A stretch of 64,000 nt of DNA from contig NZ_JACHIW010000001.1 of assembly GCF_014203395.1 (NCBI RefSeq), forward strand, positions 3,393,501-3,457,500, given 5' to 3'. This document shows, one piece after another, positions 10,450 to 18,715 of the stretch. Below the pieces are notes generated by a model, which searched no databases, had not been told where the DNA came from, and saw only the letters and a list, made by a program, of their open reading frames with translations. Source of the DNA: Saccharopolyspora phatthalungensis (GTDB taxonomy: Bacteria > Actinomycetota > Actinomycetes > Mycobacteriales > Pseudonocardiaceae). Both the position numbers and the translations under genes were made by a program. The number at the start of each line of letters is the position of its first letter. The first letter of the stretch is position 1.

Positions 10450-11016
10450 TCAGCCTTCTACCCAGCCGCGCACGCGCGATCCGGGTTCGCCGCGCCACCG
10501 GCCGCGCGGGCCGCCGCCGGGCGGGCCCCAGCCTCGGCCGCCGCGCCCGTGCCGTGGGTGATCCCAGGGACCGCGCGGCCGACCGGTGTGCAGCGCACCC
10601 TGGACCGCCTGGGCGACCCAGGTGTTCAGCGACACGCCTTGGGTCGCCGCGGCCTGTTCGGCCTGCGTCTTGATCTCTTCGAGCAGACGCAGCGTGATGC
10701 GGCTGATGTCGCCGCTGTCGCCGCTCGGCGGGGGTGGTGGTGGCTCCGCCTCGTCGTCCACAGTGGAAGGCGTGGCACCGCCGCTGACCACGACCCGGAC
10801 GTCACGACCGTCGAGGCGGATGTCGACGACCTGGCCGTCCAGGTGAGTCGTCACCTCCGCGGCTAGGTCGGAAAGGGCATTCATGATCGCCAGCCGCGCG
10901 GCCGGCTCGATCGCGCCGGACAACACCGCCGCGGTCTGCCGGGTCTGGTCGTCCCCGGCGGAGGCCGCGGAGCTCAGGTCCTCGCGAAGCTGTTCGATGT
11001 AAGGGCTCAGATCCAT
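10450..11016 (-). CDS. HicB-like ribbon-helix-helix protein
   Basis: A 188-residue protein. Residues 105-142 (ISRITLRLLEEIKTQAEQAA then TQGVSLNTWVAQAVQGAL) form an Arc/HicB-type ribbon-helix-helix DNA-binding domain. The N-terminal 75 residues resemble the partial HicB fold. A proline run (PPPPPPSG) links the two, and a Gly/Arg-rich tail (RGGRGWGPPGGGPRGR) ends the protein. No HicA toxin is adjacent; its partner is the DUF4097 gene. Annotation pipelines call such proteins HicB antitoxins, but this pairing suggests a regulator of the DUF4097 operon. The ATG at 11016 lies inside a cluster of palindromic boxes. Confidence 0.78.
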   Translation of the reverse strand: MDLSPYIEQLREDLSSAASAGDDQTRQTAAVLSGAIEPAARLAIMNALSDLAAEVTTHLDGQVVDIRLDGRDVRVVVSGGATPSTVDDEAEPPPPPPSGDSGDISRITLRLLEEIKTQAEQAAATQGVSLNTWVAQAVQGALHTGRPRGPWDHPRHGRGGRGWGPPGGGPRGRWRGEPGSRVRGWVEG

Positions 11017-11077
11017 GACGCCACTATGACACTAAAGCTGACGCCAGACAATGACTCGATGGTGTCATCTGGCGTCA
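11015..11077. promoter_or_regulatory. Palindromic operator cluster between hicB-like gene and thyX
   Basis: TGACGCCAGA (11039-11048) pairs exactly with TCTGGCGTCA (11068-11077). A further TGACGCCA occurs at 11016-11023, over the start codon of the HicB-like gene. ATGACAC (11026-11032) pairs with GTGTCAT (11062-11068). This nested arrangement fits an autoregulatory operator for the ribbon-helix-helix protein, possibly affecting thyX as well. Confidence 0.65.
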
Positions 11078-11179
11078 TGGGATCTTGTCGGGCGCGCCGG
11101 TTACGCTCGATGCACACATTGGGGAGTCGTTCGCGGCAGTCGTCGACCGCCGTGCAGAGCAGGAAGGGGTCCGCCCGTC

Positions 11180-11932
11180 GTGACCGAGATCGTGCGGCCG
11201 AAAGTCCAGCTGATCGGCAAGACCGAGTTCTTCCCGCCGGAGGACGTGGCCTGGTCGACCGACGCCGACGGCGGGCAGGCGCTGGCCGAGTTCGCCGGTC
11301 GCGCGTGCTACCAGTCGTGGCGCAAGCCGAACCCGGCCACCGCCACCAACGCCGGCTACCTGCGCCACATCCTGGAGGTCGGCCACCTGTCCGTGCTGGA
11401 GCACGGTTCGGTGTCGTTCTACCTGTCCGGGATGTCCCGCTCGCTGACCCACGAGCTGATCCGGCACCGGCACTTCTCCTACTCGCAGCTATCGCAGCGG
11501 TACGTGCCGGAGCGCAACGCCGCGATGGTCGAGCCGGAAGTCATCGCCGAGGACCCGGAGCTGCACGAGAAGTTCGTCAAGGCCGCCGAGGCGAGCGTCG
11601 CCGCCTACACCGAGCTGCTGGCCGCGCTTGAGGAGAAGTTCGCCGACGAGCCCAAGGCGACGCTGCGCCGCAAGCAGGCGCGGCAGGCCGCCCGAGCGGT
11701 GCTGCCCAACGCGACCGAGACCAGGATCGTGGTCACCGGCAACTACCGGGCGTGGCGGCACTTCATCGCGATGCGCGCGTCCGAGCAGGCCGACGTCGAG
11801 ATCCGCAACCTCGCCGTCGAGTGCCTCCGGCAGCTGCAAAAGGCCGCGTCGAACGTGTTCAGCGACTTCGAGATCACCACGCTGAAGGACGGCACCGAGG
11901 TGGCGTCCAGCCCGTTCGTCACCGAGGGCTGA
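11180..11932 (+). CDS. thyX: FAD-dependent thymidylate synthase
   Basis: Makes dTMP from dUMP using methylene-tetrahydrofolate, FAD and NADPH. The 250-residue product contains the ThyX motif [13 protein letters not shown] from about residue 95. GTG 11180 follows AGGAAGGGG, giving [13 protein letters not shown]; longer in-frame starts upstream would run into the operator region. Position before dapA and RNase J matches mycobacteria (Rv2754c). No thyA is in this window. Confidence 0.96.
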   Translation: MTEIVRPKVQLIGKTEFFPPEDVAWSTDADGGQALAEFAGRACYQSWRKPNPATATNAGYLRHILEVGHLSVLEHGSVSFYLSGMSRSLTHELIRHRHFSYSQLSQRYVPERNAAMVEPEVIAEDPELHEKFVKAAEASVAAYTELLAALEEKFADEPKATLRRKQARQAARAVLPNATETRIVVTGNYRAWRHFIAMRASEQADVEIRNLAVECLRQLQKAASNVFSDFEITTLKDGTEVASSPFVTEG

Positions 11933-11952
11933 ACGGCGTCGGAGTCCGCGTG

Positions 11953-11981
11953 CGGGCAGCTCGCGTGTTTGCTGCTGCCCG
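11953..11981 (+). terminator. Hairpin after thyX
   Basis: CGGGCAGC (11953-11960) pairs with GCTGCCCG (11974-11981) over a 13-base loop, 20 bases beyond the thyX stop. The rest of the 250-base gap to the kinase gene holds a small repeat, ATCATC-N6-GATGAT near 12105, and no gene. Confidence 0.5.
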
Positions 11982-12183
11982 GCCCGGCTCGCTTTGCGCT
12001 CCGGCGGTCGCCGGGCTTGCGGGCATCGCTTTTCCCGCCGCTGATCGCGGAATTCTGCCCGGGAACCGATCGTCTCGCCGCGCAGTCCGAGATAGGGGTC
12101 GAATCATCTGATTGGATGATCGGCGACGTGGAGGGATGTGCGTTGCGTGGTCGAGCGCGAGGACGCGGGTGGAGGACGGCGAA

Positions 12184-13635
12184 GTGGTGGAGCAGGTCGG
12201 CCCACAGCAGCAGCCCCGGGTGATCGGCGGCCGGTACCAGGTCATCCAGGAGCTCGGGCGCGGCGGGATGGGGATCGTCTGGCGGGCCTGGGACCAGGTC
12301 ATCGGCCGCGAGGTCGCGATCAAGGAGCTGCACCTGCCCGATGGCGTGCCCACGGCCGAGCGGGAGGTCTTCGAGGAGCGGGTGCTCCGCGAGGCGCGCA
12401 CCGCGGGGCGTCTCAACGATCCCGCGGTGGTCACCGTGCACGATGTGCTGGCCGAATCCGGCACCACCTACATCGTGATGGAGTTGGTGCGGGCGATCAC
12501 GCTCAGTGAGCAAATTACCCAGCAGGGTCCGCTGCGTCCCGAGCAGGTCGCCGACCTGGCCCGCCAGGTGCTCTCCGCGCTGGAGACCGCGCACGCGGCG
12601 GGCATCGTGCACCGCGACGTCAAGCCGAGCAACATCATGGTGGCCGACGGACGGGTCAAGCTGGCCGATTTCGGGATCGCTCAGACGTTGGAGGATCCGC
12701 GGCTGACCACCAGCGGCGCGATCGTCGGCTCGCCGTCGTTCATGGCGCCGGAGCGGATCAAAGGTGCCGACGCGTCCCCGGCCAGCGACCTGTGGTCGCT
12801 AGGCGCGACGCTGTTTTTCGCAGTCGAGGGCTGGATGCCGTTCGAGCGGCAGACGACGGCCGCCACGCTGCACGCGGTGCTCAACGAGCCGCCCCGGTTA
12901 TCCCGCCCGCACGGCGTCATCGGTTCGGTGATCACCGGACTGCTGATCGTGGATCCGCGGGCGCGGTTCACCGCTGCGCAGGTCCGGGCACTGCTGGACA
13001 GCGTGCCCGCGAACGGCGTGCCCGAGCAGACCCACCCGGTGGCGCCGGTGACCCGGTTCGCCCCGGACCCGCAGCCGAAGCGGCCCAGGAGGCCGTGGCT
13101 CATCGCGGCGGCCGTCGCCGCCGTGGTCCTGTTCGTCGCCGGTGTCCTAGTAGGACGGTTCGTGCCGGTCGGCGGTGGCGCGCACGCCGCGATGGATTCG
13201 ACCCTGGTGTTCGGCGAGGGCGGGGACGTCGAGACCTTCGACCTGGGCACCGACAAGTGCGGCATCGGCAAGATCGCGGCCGGTGTGCCCGTCGACAGCG
13301 GGACGTCTTGTTCCGATCCGCATGATTTCGAGCTCTACGCGTCGGATTCGGCGTTCGGCTCCGGTGACTACGACATGTCCTACCCAGGCGAGGCGGCGCT
13401 GACCGATTATGGCGAAGGCTACTGCTCGGTGTACTTCGGCTCGGACAAGGTCGTCACGCCGGGCAAGCAGAGCACGTTGCGCTACGTCACGCTCATCCCC
13501 TCGGAGCAGTCCTGGAACGACAAGCGGCGGACCCAGGGCGATGGCAACAGCGACAACGACGAGGGCTCGCAGGACATCTACTGCCTCCTGTACAGCGCGG
13601 CCGGCGACAAGCTGCAGACGCCCGCCACGAAGTGA
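12184..13635 (+). CDS. Membrane-anchored serine/threonine protein kinase
   Basis: Eukaryotic-type (PknB-like) receptor kinase of about 483 residues. The kinase domain has the glycine loop GRGGMG near residue 25, the ATP-binding Lys in VAIKE near 47, the catalytic HRDVKPSN near 143, DFG near 162 and the SFMAPER substrate segment. A proline-rich linker leads to one membrane helix at about residues 303-325. An extracellular domain of about 150 residues with several Cys follows; it is not a PASTA repeat and I do not recognise it. The start is uncertain: GTG 12184 follows GGAGG, and GTG 12169 is also possible. It lies between thyX and dapA, separate from the usual pknB locus. Confidence 0.88.
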   Translation: MVEQVGPQQQPRVIGGRYQVIQELGRGGMGIVWRAWDQVIGREVAIKELHLPDGVPTAEREVFEERVLREARTAGRLNDPAVVTVHDVLAESGTTYIVMELVRAITLSEQITQQGPLRPEQVADLARQVLSALETAHAAGIVHRDVKPSNIMVADGRVKLADFGIAQTLEDPRLTTSGAIVGSPSFMAPERIKGADASPASDLWSLGATLFFAVEGWMPFERQTTAATLHAVLNEPPRLSRPHGVIGSVITGLLIVDPRARFTAAQVRALLDSVPANGVPEQTHPVAPVTRFAPDPQPKRPRRPWLIAAAVAAVVLFVAGVLVGRFVPVGGGAHAAMDSTLVFGEGGDVETFDLGTDKCGIGKIAAGVPVDSGTSCSDPHDFELYASDSAFGSGDYDMSYPGEAALTDYGEGYCSVYFGSDKVVTPGKQSTLRYVTLIPSEQSWNDKRRTQGDGNSDNDEGSQDIYCLLYSAAGDKLQTPATK

Positions 13636-13679
13636 TCGGCTGCGACGCCTCGCGGCTCAGCGGTGGCTAGAGTGTGCAC

Positions 13680-14306
13680 ATGGGTGTGGCCAGCGATGAA
13701 CGCCAGCAGTTGTGCGACCTGTTCGAGCAACTCGGCCCGGATGCGCCGACGTTGTGCGAAGGGTGGACTACGAAGGACCTCGCGGTGCACCTCGTGGTGC
13801 GCGAACGGCGCCCGGACGCGGTGGCAGGCAAGTTCGTGAAGGCGCTGGCCGATCGCGGCGAGCGCATCCGGAACGAGCTGCGCGCGTTGTCCTGGCCGGA
13901 GTTGATCGACCAGATCCGGCAGGGGCCGCCGAAATGGAACCCGCTGGGGTTCGCCGGTGTGGACGAGGCGGTGAACACCGCCGAGTTCTACGTGCACCAC
14001 GAGGACGTCCGGCGCGCCCAGCCCGGCTGGCAGCCGCGCCCGTCCGACCCGGAGCGCGAGGAAGCGCTGTGGAAGTCATTGACCCGGGTGGCGAAGATGT
14101 TCTACGGGCGCAGCCCCGTGGGCGTCGTGCTGCGCCGTCCGGACGGCACGGAGATCGCGGCCAAGCGCGGTCCGCGCACCGTGCGGTTCGTCGGCGAGCC
14201 CAGCGAGCTGATCCTGCACGCCTTTAGCCGCCGTGCAGCGAAGGTCACTCCCGAGGGCAACGAGGCCGACGTGCTCGCGGTCGAGGACCTGCGCCGTTCT
14301 TTCTGA
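13680..14306 (+). CDS. TIGR03085 / mycothiol-dependent maleylpyruvate isomerase-fold protein
   Basis: A protein of about 208 residues from the DinB-like, four-helix metal-binding superfamily that includes mycothiol-dependent enzymes. The N-terminal LCEGWTTKDLAVHLVVRERRP and FYVHHEDVRRAQPGW place it in the actinobacterial TIGR03085 group; the His residues would bind the metal. Its substrate is unknown. ATG 13680 is used here, though GTG 13674 and GTG 13686 are also in frame. It is followed by a hairpin and then dapA. Confidence 0.82.
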   Translation: MGVASDERQQLCDLFEQLGPDAPTLCEGWTTKDLAVHLVVRERRPDAVAGKFVKALADRGERIRNELRALSWPELIDQIRQGPPKWNPLGFAGVDEAVNTAEFYVHHEDVRRAQPGWQPRPSDPEREEALWKSLTRVAKMFYGRSPVGVVLRRPDGTEIAAKRGPRTVRFVGEPSELILHAFSRRAAKVTPEGNEADVLAVEDLRRSF

Positions 14307-14357
14307 CGGCCCAAGCGGAAACTCGCTCGCACAACGTGCGGCAAACAGGAAGAAACA

Positions 14358-14382
14358 CGGCGTTCCGGGCTTGTGAACGCCG
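14358..14382 (+). terminator. Hairpin before dapA
   Basis: CGGCGTTC (14358-14365) pairs with GAACGCCG (14375-14382) over a 9-base loop, 51 bases after the TIGR03085 gene. It probably ends that transcript. Confidence 0.5.
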
Positions 14383-14453
14383 GGTTTCCGGGATGTGCGC
14401 CGAGGTTGATCCGGCGGCTCTGAGCAGGGATCTCACCAGGTAGCGTCAGAGGC

Positions 14454-15386
14454 ATGACCGTCTGCCCCACTGCCATTCCGGGCCGCCCGTTCGGCCGCGT
14501 CCTGACCGCCATGGTCACGCCGTTCGACGAAGACGGAAACCTCGACCTGACGCTGGCGCAGGAGCTCGCCACCTACCTGGTCGACAGCGTCGGTAACGAC
14601 GGGTTGGTCGTCAACGGCACCACCGGTGAGAGCCCCACTACCAGCGACCGCGAGAAGGAACAGCTGTTGCGCGCCGTGGTCGAGGCGGTAGGTGACCGCG
14701 CGACCGTGGTGGCCGGAGCGGGCACCAACAACACGGAGCATTCGCTCGAACTGGCCCGCACCGCCGAGAAGGCCGGTGCGCACGGCCTGCTCGTCGTGAC
14801 GCCGTACTATTCGCGCCCGCCGCAGGAGGGGCTGTTCCAGCACTTCTGGGCGGTCGCCGACGCCACCGAGTTGCCGGTGATGCTCTACGACATCCCGCCG
14901 CGCTCCGTTGTGCCGATCCAGGTCGACACGCTGAAGCGGCTGGCCGAGCACCCGCAGATCAAGGCGGTCAAGGACTCCAAGCACGACCTGTTGTCCGGCA
15001 GCGAGGTGCTGGCGAGCACCGATCTGGCCTACTACTCGGGCGAGGACCCGCTGAACCTGCCCTGGCTGTCGGTCGGCGCGGTCGGGTTCGTCAGCGTGAT
15101 CGGCCACGTGGTGGGGGACCGGCTGCGCCAGATGCTGGACGCCTACGAAGCCGGCGACGTCGCCGGCGCCCGCGATGTCCACAATGGACTTCTGCCGGTG
15201 TACCGGTCGATGAACTTCGTCGGCGGCGTGATCTTCTCCAAGACCGCGTTGCGGTTGTGCGGCTACGAAACCGGCCAGCCGCGATTGCCGCTGCCTGCGG
15301 CCACCGAGGAACAGGTGCGGTTGATCACCAGCGACCTATGGGATGCTGGCCTGGTACTGGTCAATCCGGACGCCGCACAGAGGTGA
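14454..15386 (+). CDS. dapA: 4-hydroxy-tetrahydrodipicolinate synthase
   Basis: Class I aldolase that condenses pyruvate with aspartate semialdehyde at the start of the diaminopimelate/lysine branch. The 310-residue product has NGTTGE near residue 59, the catalytic tyrosine region YDIPPRS and the Schiff-base lysine in KDSK (about residue 173). ATG 14454 begins MTVCPTAIPG. It is 7 bases from the RNase J gene and likely co-transcribed with it, as in Mycobacterium (Rv2753c-Rv2752c). Confidence 0.97.
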   Translation: MTVCPTAIPGRPFGRVLTAMVTPFDEDGNLDLTLAQELATYLVDSVGNDGLVVNGTTGESPTTSDREKEQLLRAVVEAVGDRATVVAGAGTNNTEHSLELARTAEKAGAHGLLVVTPYYSRPPQEGLFQHFWAVADATELPVMLYDIPPRSVVPIQVDTLKRLAEHPQIKAVKDSKHDLLSGSEVLASTDLAYYSGEDPLNLPWLSVGAVGFVSVIGHVVGDRLRQMLDAYEAGDVAGARDVHNGLLPVYRSMNFVGGVIFSKTALRLCGYETGQPRLPLPAATEEQVRLITSDLWDAGLVLVNPDAAQR

Positions 15387-15393
15387 ACCAGCG

Positions 15394-17118
15394 TTGAGCG
15401 CAAAGGCGACAGCCACCGAGTACCACCCGGTGACACCGACATCGTCGGCCCCACCGTCCCCGCTAGCGGACGGTGGACTGCGCGTCGTGGCGCTCGGCGG
15501 CATCGGCGAGGTCGGCCGGAACATGACCGTGTTCGAGTACGACGGCCGGTTGCTGATCGTTGACTGCGGCGTGCTGTTCCCCGAGGACGACGCGCCCGGC
15601 GTGGACCTGATCCTGCCGGACTTCGCGACCATCGAGAACCGGCTGGACGACATCGACGCGCTGGTGCTCACGCACGGGCACGAGGACCACATCGGTGCGG
15701 TGCCGTTCCTGCTGCGGCTGCGGCCGGACCTGCCGGTCGTGGGGTCGAAGTTCACCCTCGCCCTGCTGGCCGCTAAGTGCCGCGAGCACCGGCTCGACCC
15801 GGTGCTGGTCGAGGTGGCCGAGGGCCAGCGCAGCGCGCACGGCAGCTTCGAGCTGGAGTTCTTCGCGGTCAACCATTCCATCCCGGACGCGCTGGCGGTT
15901 GCCATCCGGACCCCGGCGGGGATCGTGCTGCACACCGGCGACATCAAACTCGACCAGCTGCCGCTGGACAGCCGACTGACCGACCTCGCCGGCTTCTCCC
16001 GGCTCGGGGACGAGGGCGTGGATCTGTTCTTGGTCGACTCCACCAACGCCGAGGTGCCGGGCTTCGTCACGCCCGAACGCGAGATCGGCCCGGTGCTGGA
16101 CCGGGTGATCGGCAAGGCCACCCAGCGCGTGATCGTGGCCTGCTTCGCCAGTCACGTGCACCGCGTGCAGCAGGTGCTGGACGTGGCCGAGACGCATGGC
16201 CGCAAGGTGTGCTTCGTCGGCCGCTCGATGGTGCGCAACATGGGGATCGCGGCCGAATTGGGCATGCTGCGGGTGCCCGCCGGGTTGCTGGTCGACCTCG
16301 ACGAGGCGCTGGCGATGCCCGAGCACATGGTCGCGTTCGTCTCCACCGGTTCGCAGGGCGAGCCGCTGTCGGCGCTGTCCCGGATGGCACGCGGCGAGCA
16401 CAAGCAGATCCGGATCCGGGCCGGCGACACAGTGGTGTTGGCGAGTTCGCTGATCCCCGGCAACGAGACCGCGGTGTTCGGCGTGGTCAACGGCCTGGTG
16501 CGGCTGGGCGCCGACGTGGTGCACCAGGGCCACGCGAAGGTGCACGTGTCCGGGCACGCGTCGGCCGGTGAGCTGCTGTACCTCTACAACGCGGTGCGCC
16601 CGAGCAACGTGATGCCGGTGCACGGCGAGTGGCGGCACCTGCGGGCGAACGCCGAGCTGGCGCGCTTGACCGGCGTGCCCGCGGATCGGGTGGTGATAGC
16701 CGAGGACGGGGTCGTGGTGGACCTGCTGGACGGGATCGCCTCGATCGCGGGTCGGGTCGAGGTGGGGCACGTCTACGTGGACGGCCTGTCCGTCGGCGAC
16801 GTGGGCGAGTCCACGCTGTCCGATCGGTTGGTGCTGGGCGAGGGCGGATTCATCTCGATCACGGTGGCGGTGGAGGCGGCGACCGGGCGGGCGGTGTCGT
16901 CCCCGACGATCTCCGGACGCGGCTTCTCCGACGACCCGAAGGCGCTGGACGAGGTCGTGCCACTGGTGGAGATGGAGTTGGCCCGCACCGAGGCGGAGGG
17001 CATCGCCGACACGCATCGAATCGCCCAGGCGGTACGCCGGGTTGTCGGGCGCTGGGTGGCCGAGACCTACCGGCGGCGGCCGATGATCGTGCCGAACGTG
17101 CTCCCGGTCGGGTCCTGA
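15394..17118 (+). CDS. rnj: Ribonuclease J
   Basis: Metallo-beta-lactamase/beta-CASP nuclease with endo- and 5'-3' exoribonuclease activity in RNA maturation and decay. The 574-residue product carries the zinc motif HGHEDH at residues 94-99, then the beta-CASP region (FVSTGSQGEPLSALSRMARG) and the late HVSGHAS motif. I place the start at TTG 15394 after AGAGGTGA, because longer frames would overlap dapA. Normal family length. With pnp in the same window it completes much of the RNA decay machinery. Confidence 0.95.
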   Translation: MSAKATATEYHPVTPTSSAPPSPLADGGLRVVALGGIGEVGRNMTVFEYDGRLLIVDCGVLFPEDDAPGVDLILPDFATIENRLDDIDALVLTHGHEDHIGAVPFLLRLRPDLPVVGSKFTLALLAAKCREHRLDPVLVEVAEGQRSAHGSFELEFFAVNHSIPDALAVAIRTPAGIVLHTGDIKLDQLPLDSRLTDLAGFSRLGDEGVDLFLVDSTNAEVPGFVTPEREIGPVLDRVIGKATQRVIVACFASHVHRVQQVLDVAETHGRKVCFVGRSMVRNMGIAAELGMLRVPAGLLVDLDEALAMPEHMVAFVSTGSQGEPLSALSRMARGEHKQIRIRAGDTVVLASSLIPGNETAVFGVVNGLVRLGADVVHQGHAKVHVSGHASAGELLYLYNAVRPSNVMPVHGEWRHLRANAELARLTGVPADRVVIAEDGVVVDLLDGIASIAGRVEVGHVYVDGLSVGDVGESTLSDRLVLGEGGFISITVAVEAATGRAVSSPTISGRGFSDDPKALDEVVPLVEMELARTEAEGIADTHRIAQAVRRVVGRWVAETYRRRPMIVPNVLPVGS

Positions 17119-17154
17119 ATCGATCGACCGCACGGGTGACTCCTTGATCCGATT

Positions 17155-17197
17155 TGTGGGGATTTCTTGATAACTCCTCGTTGCTCTGATCCCCACA
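17155..17197. promoter_or_regulatory. Inverted repeat after RNase J
   Basis: TGTGGGGAT (17155-17163) pairs exactly with ATCCCCACA (17189-17197) over a 25-base spacer. It could end the rnj transcript or control the chaplin-like gene that starts at 17348. Confidence 0.4.
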
Positions 17198-17347
17198 CGG
17201 GTGGCCTGTGAATCTCGTTGGAGGCACTCAGCGCGCTCGTTCAGAAATCCACTGACAGGGTGAGTGACACCGGTTCGGAGAGCATCCGCCCCGACAGGGG
17301 ACTCGCGGGGCCGGCGCAAACGATCACTCGGAAGAATGGGGTCTGAC

Positions 17348-17587
17348 GTGCGTACTTCCGCTCGACTCTTCGGCGCTGCCGCCGCTGCGACCGCATTGCT
17401 GGGGATCGGCTCCCCGGCGTTCGCCGACAGCTACGGCAACGACGGGATCCACATCCTGAACGGCAACAACGCCAGCGTGTTGCCGATTCAGGCGTGCGGC
17501 AACAACATCGGCGTGCTCGCAATTGTCGTGCCGATCGGGTCGCCGCAGTTCAACCAATGCATCAACGCGCCGGTCTGGAGCCACTGA
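17348..17587 (+). CDS. Chaplin-like small secreted protein
   Basis: A 79-residue protein with a clear signal peptide (RLFGAAAAATALLGIGSPAFA, cut after ADA-like AFA, about residue 27). The mature peptide of about 53 residues is rich in Asn, Gly, Ile and Val and has two Cys. ILNGNNASVLPIQACGNNIG, then VPIGSPQFNQCIN, recalls the chaplin core (GN...VPVNVCGN...LNPAFGN.C) of aerial-growing actinomycetes, where it assembles as surface amyloid. The match is partial and the function is inferred. GTG 17348 is the start. It stands alone and is closed by a terminator. Confidence 0.7.
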   Translation: MRTSARLFGAAAAATALLGIGSPAFADSYGNDGIHILNGNNASVLPIQACGNNIGVLAIVVPIGSPQFNQCINAPVWSH

Positions 17588-17608
17588 CACCTCTGCTAGG
17601 TCACGACA

Positions 17609-17639
17609 AAGGGCCGGTCTCCCCGGGAGGCCGGCCCTT
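17609..17639. terminator. Bidirectional terminator
   Basis: AAGGGCCGG (17609-17617) pairs with CCGGCCCTT (17631-17639), with a further CTCC/GGAG-type pairing in the loop. It lies between convergent genes (chaplin-like on +, peptidase remnant on -). Confidence 0.85.
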
Positions 17640-17670
17640 CGTCGTCGGCACCATCAGCGCCAGTTGGACT

Positions 17671-18495
17671 TCAGGGCTTCCTGTAGGAAAACCGGATGCT
17701 CGGGTCGCTTGCTCTGTATTCCACCGTTTGCGGGGTTGGTTGCGGGAGCGGTTCGTACGTGGTGTCCGGGCCCTTGCCGGGTTTCCGGGCCGGGAGCTTG
17801 CCGGTGGCCAGGTAGTCGGCGATCTGGTTGTCCAGGCAGGCATTGCCGCCGAGGGAGCCCGAGTGCGTCGTGCCGCCGGGCAGGCTGATCAGGCTGGCGT
17901 TGGGGAACCGCTTGCGTGCTTCCAGCGCGCCGGGAAACGGCGTCGCGGCGTCCAGTTCTTCGCTGATCAGCAGCGCGCCGGACACTTTGCTGCCGTCGAC
18001 CTCCACCGGCTTGCCCGGCTTGGCGGGCCAGAACAGGCACGGCGCGTTGTACCAGGTGTTCGCCCAAGTCTCGAACGGTGCCTTAGCGTAGGCGGCCCAG
18101 TTGTCCTTGCGCCACGTCGCCCAGCTCTGGGGCCACTTGACGTCGCTGCACTGCATCGAGAGGTAGACCGCGAAGCCGTTGTCGTCGCCCGGGGTGTTGG
18201 CACCGTCGTAGATCGTCTTCAGCGTCTGCCAGTCGCCGTTGTGGACCCAACCAGAGAATGCCTTGGCGCGTCGGTCCCAACCGGCCTGCGAGTAACCCGC
18301 GCTGAGGAAGAGGTCGGTCCACTCGTCGGAACCGATTAGGCCGCCCACCGGTTGCCGGTCGAGCTTGGCGAGTTGCTCGTAGTAGAGCTTCTCCACATCG
18401 TCGCCCGTGGTGCCCAGGTGGTACGTGGCGTCGTACTTGGCGATCCAGTCGAAGAAGATCTTGATGTTGCGGTCGAAAGCCACGTCCTGGTTCAG
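17671..18495 (-). pseudogene. C-terminal remnant of a secreted tripeptidyl aminopeptidase (S33 alpha/beta hydrolase)
   Basis: About 275 codons match the C-terminal half of the Streptomyces-type tripeptidyl aminopeptidase family: LNQDVAFDRNIKIFFDWIAKYD, given here in parts as LNQDVAFDRN and KIFFDWIAKYD, then VSGALLISEELDAATPFPGA and GGTTHSGSLGGNACLDN, which holds the catalytic His and late Asp region. The signal peptide and the GxSxG nucleophile half, together about 200-250 residues in family members, are missing. Family-like sequence stops near 18495 and an in-frame TGA follows upstream at about 18525. A GTG at 18483 could be translated, but the product would lack the nucleophile and export signal. 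The break coincides with the left edge of the restriction island. Confidence 0.8.
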
Positions 18496-18651
18496 TGTCC
18501 CATTGCGTTCGCCATCGGCGGCGATTCAGTGTGGACAGTTAAGGGGATACACCCCGGCAAAGTGGGGATATTGGCGAGAATTGGCCTGCTCGGGCGTTCC
18601 CCCGTTGTGGCGGCCGGAATCCCCGAAGGAACAGCGAGACGATCTAGACTC

Positions 18652-18681
18652 TTGTACTCTCAGTGACCGACTTGCTACGTT
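18652..18681 (+). promoter_or_regulatory. Putative promoter of hsdR
   Basis: TTGTAC (18652-18657) and TACGTT (18676-18681) are separated by 18 bases and lie 34 bases before the hsdR start. Confidence 0.5.
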
Positions 18682-18715
18682 GATCCGTTCTGGTTCACGC
18701 AACTGGGGAAGGGCG

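Noticed and set aside
10450..11016. Toxin-antitoxin pair
   Set aside because: No HicA-like or other toxin gene is adjacent; the partner is a DUF4097 protein.
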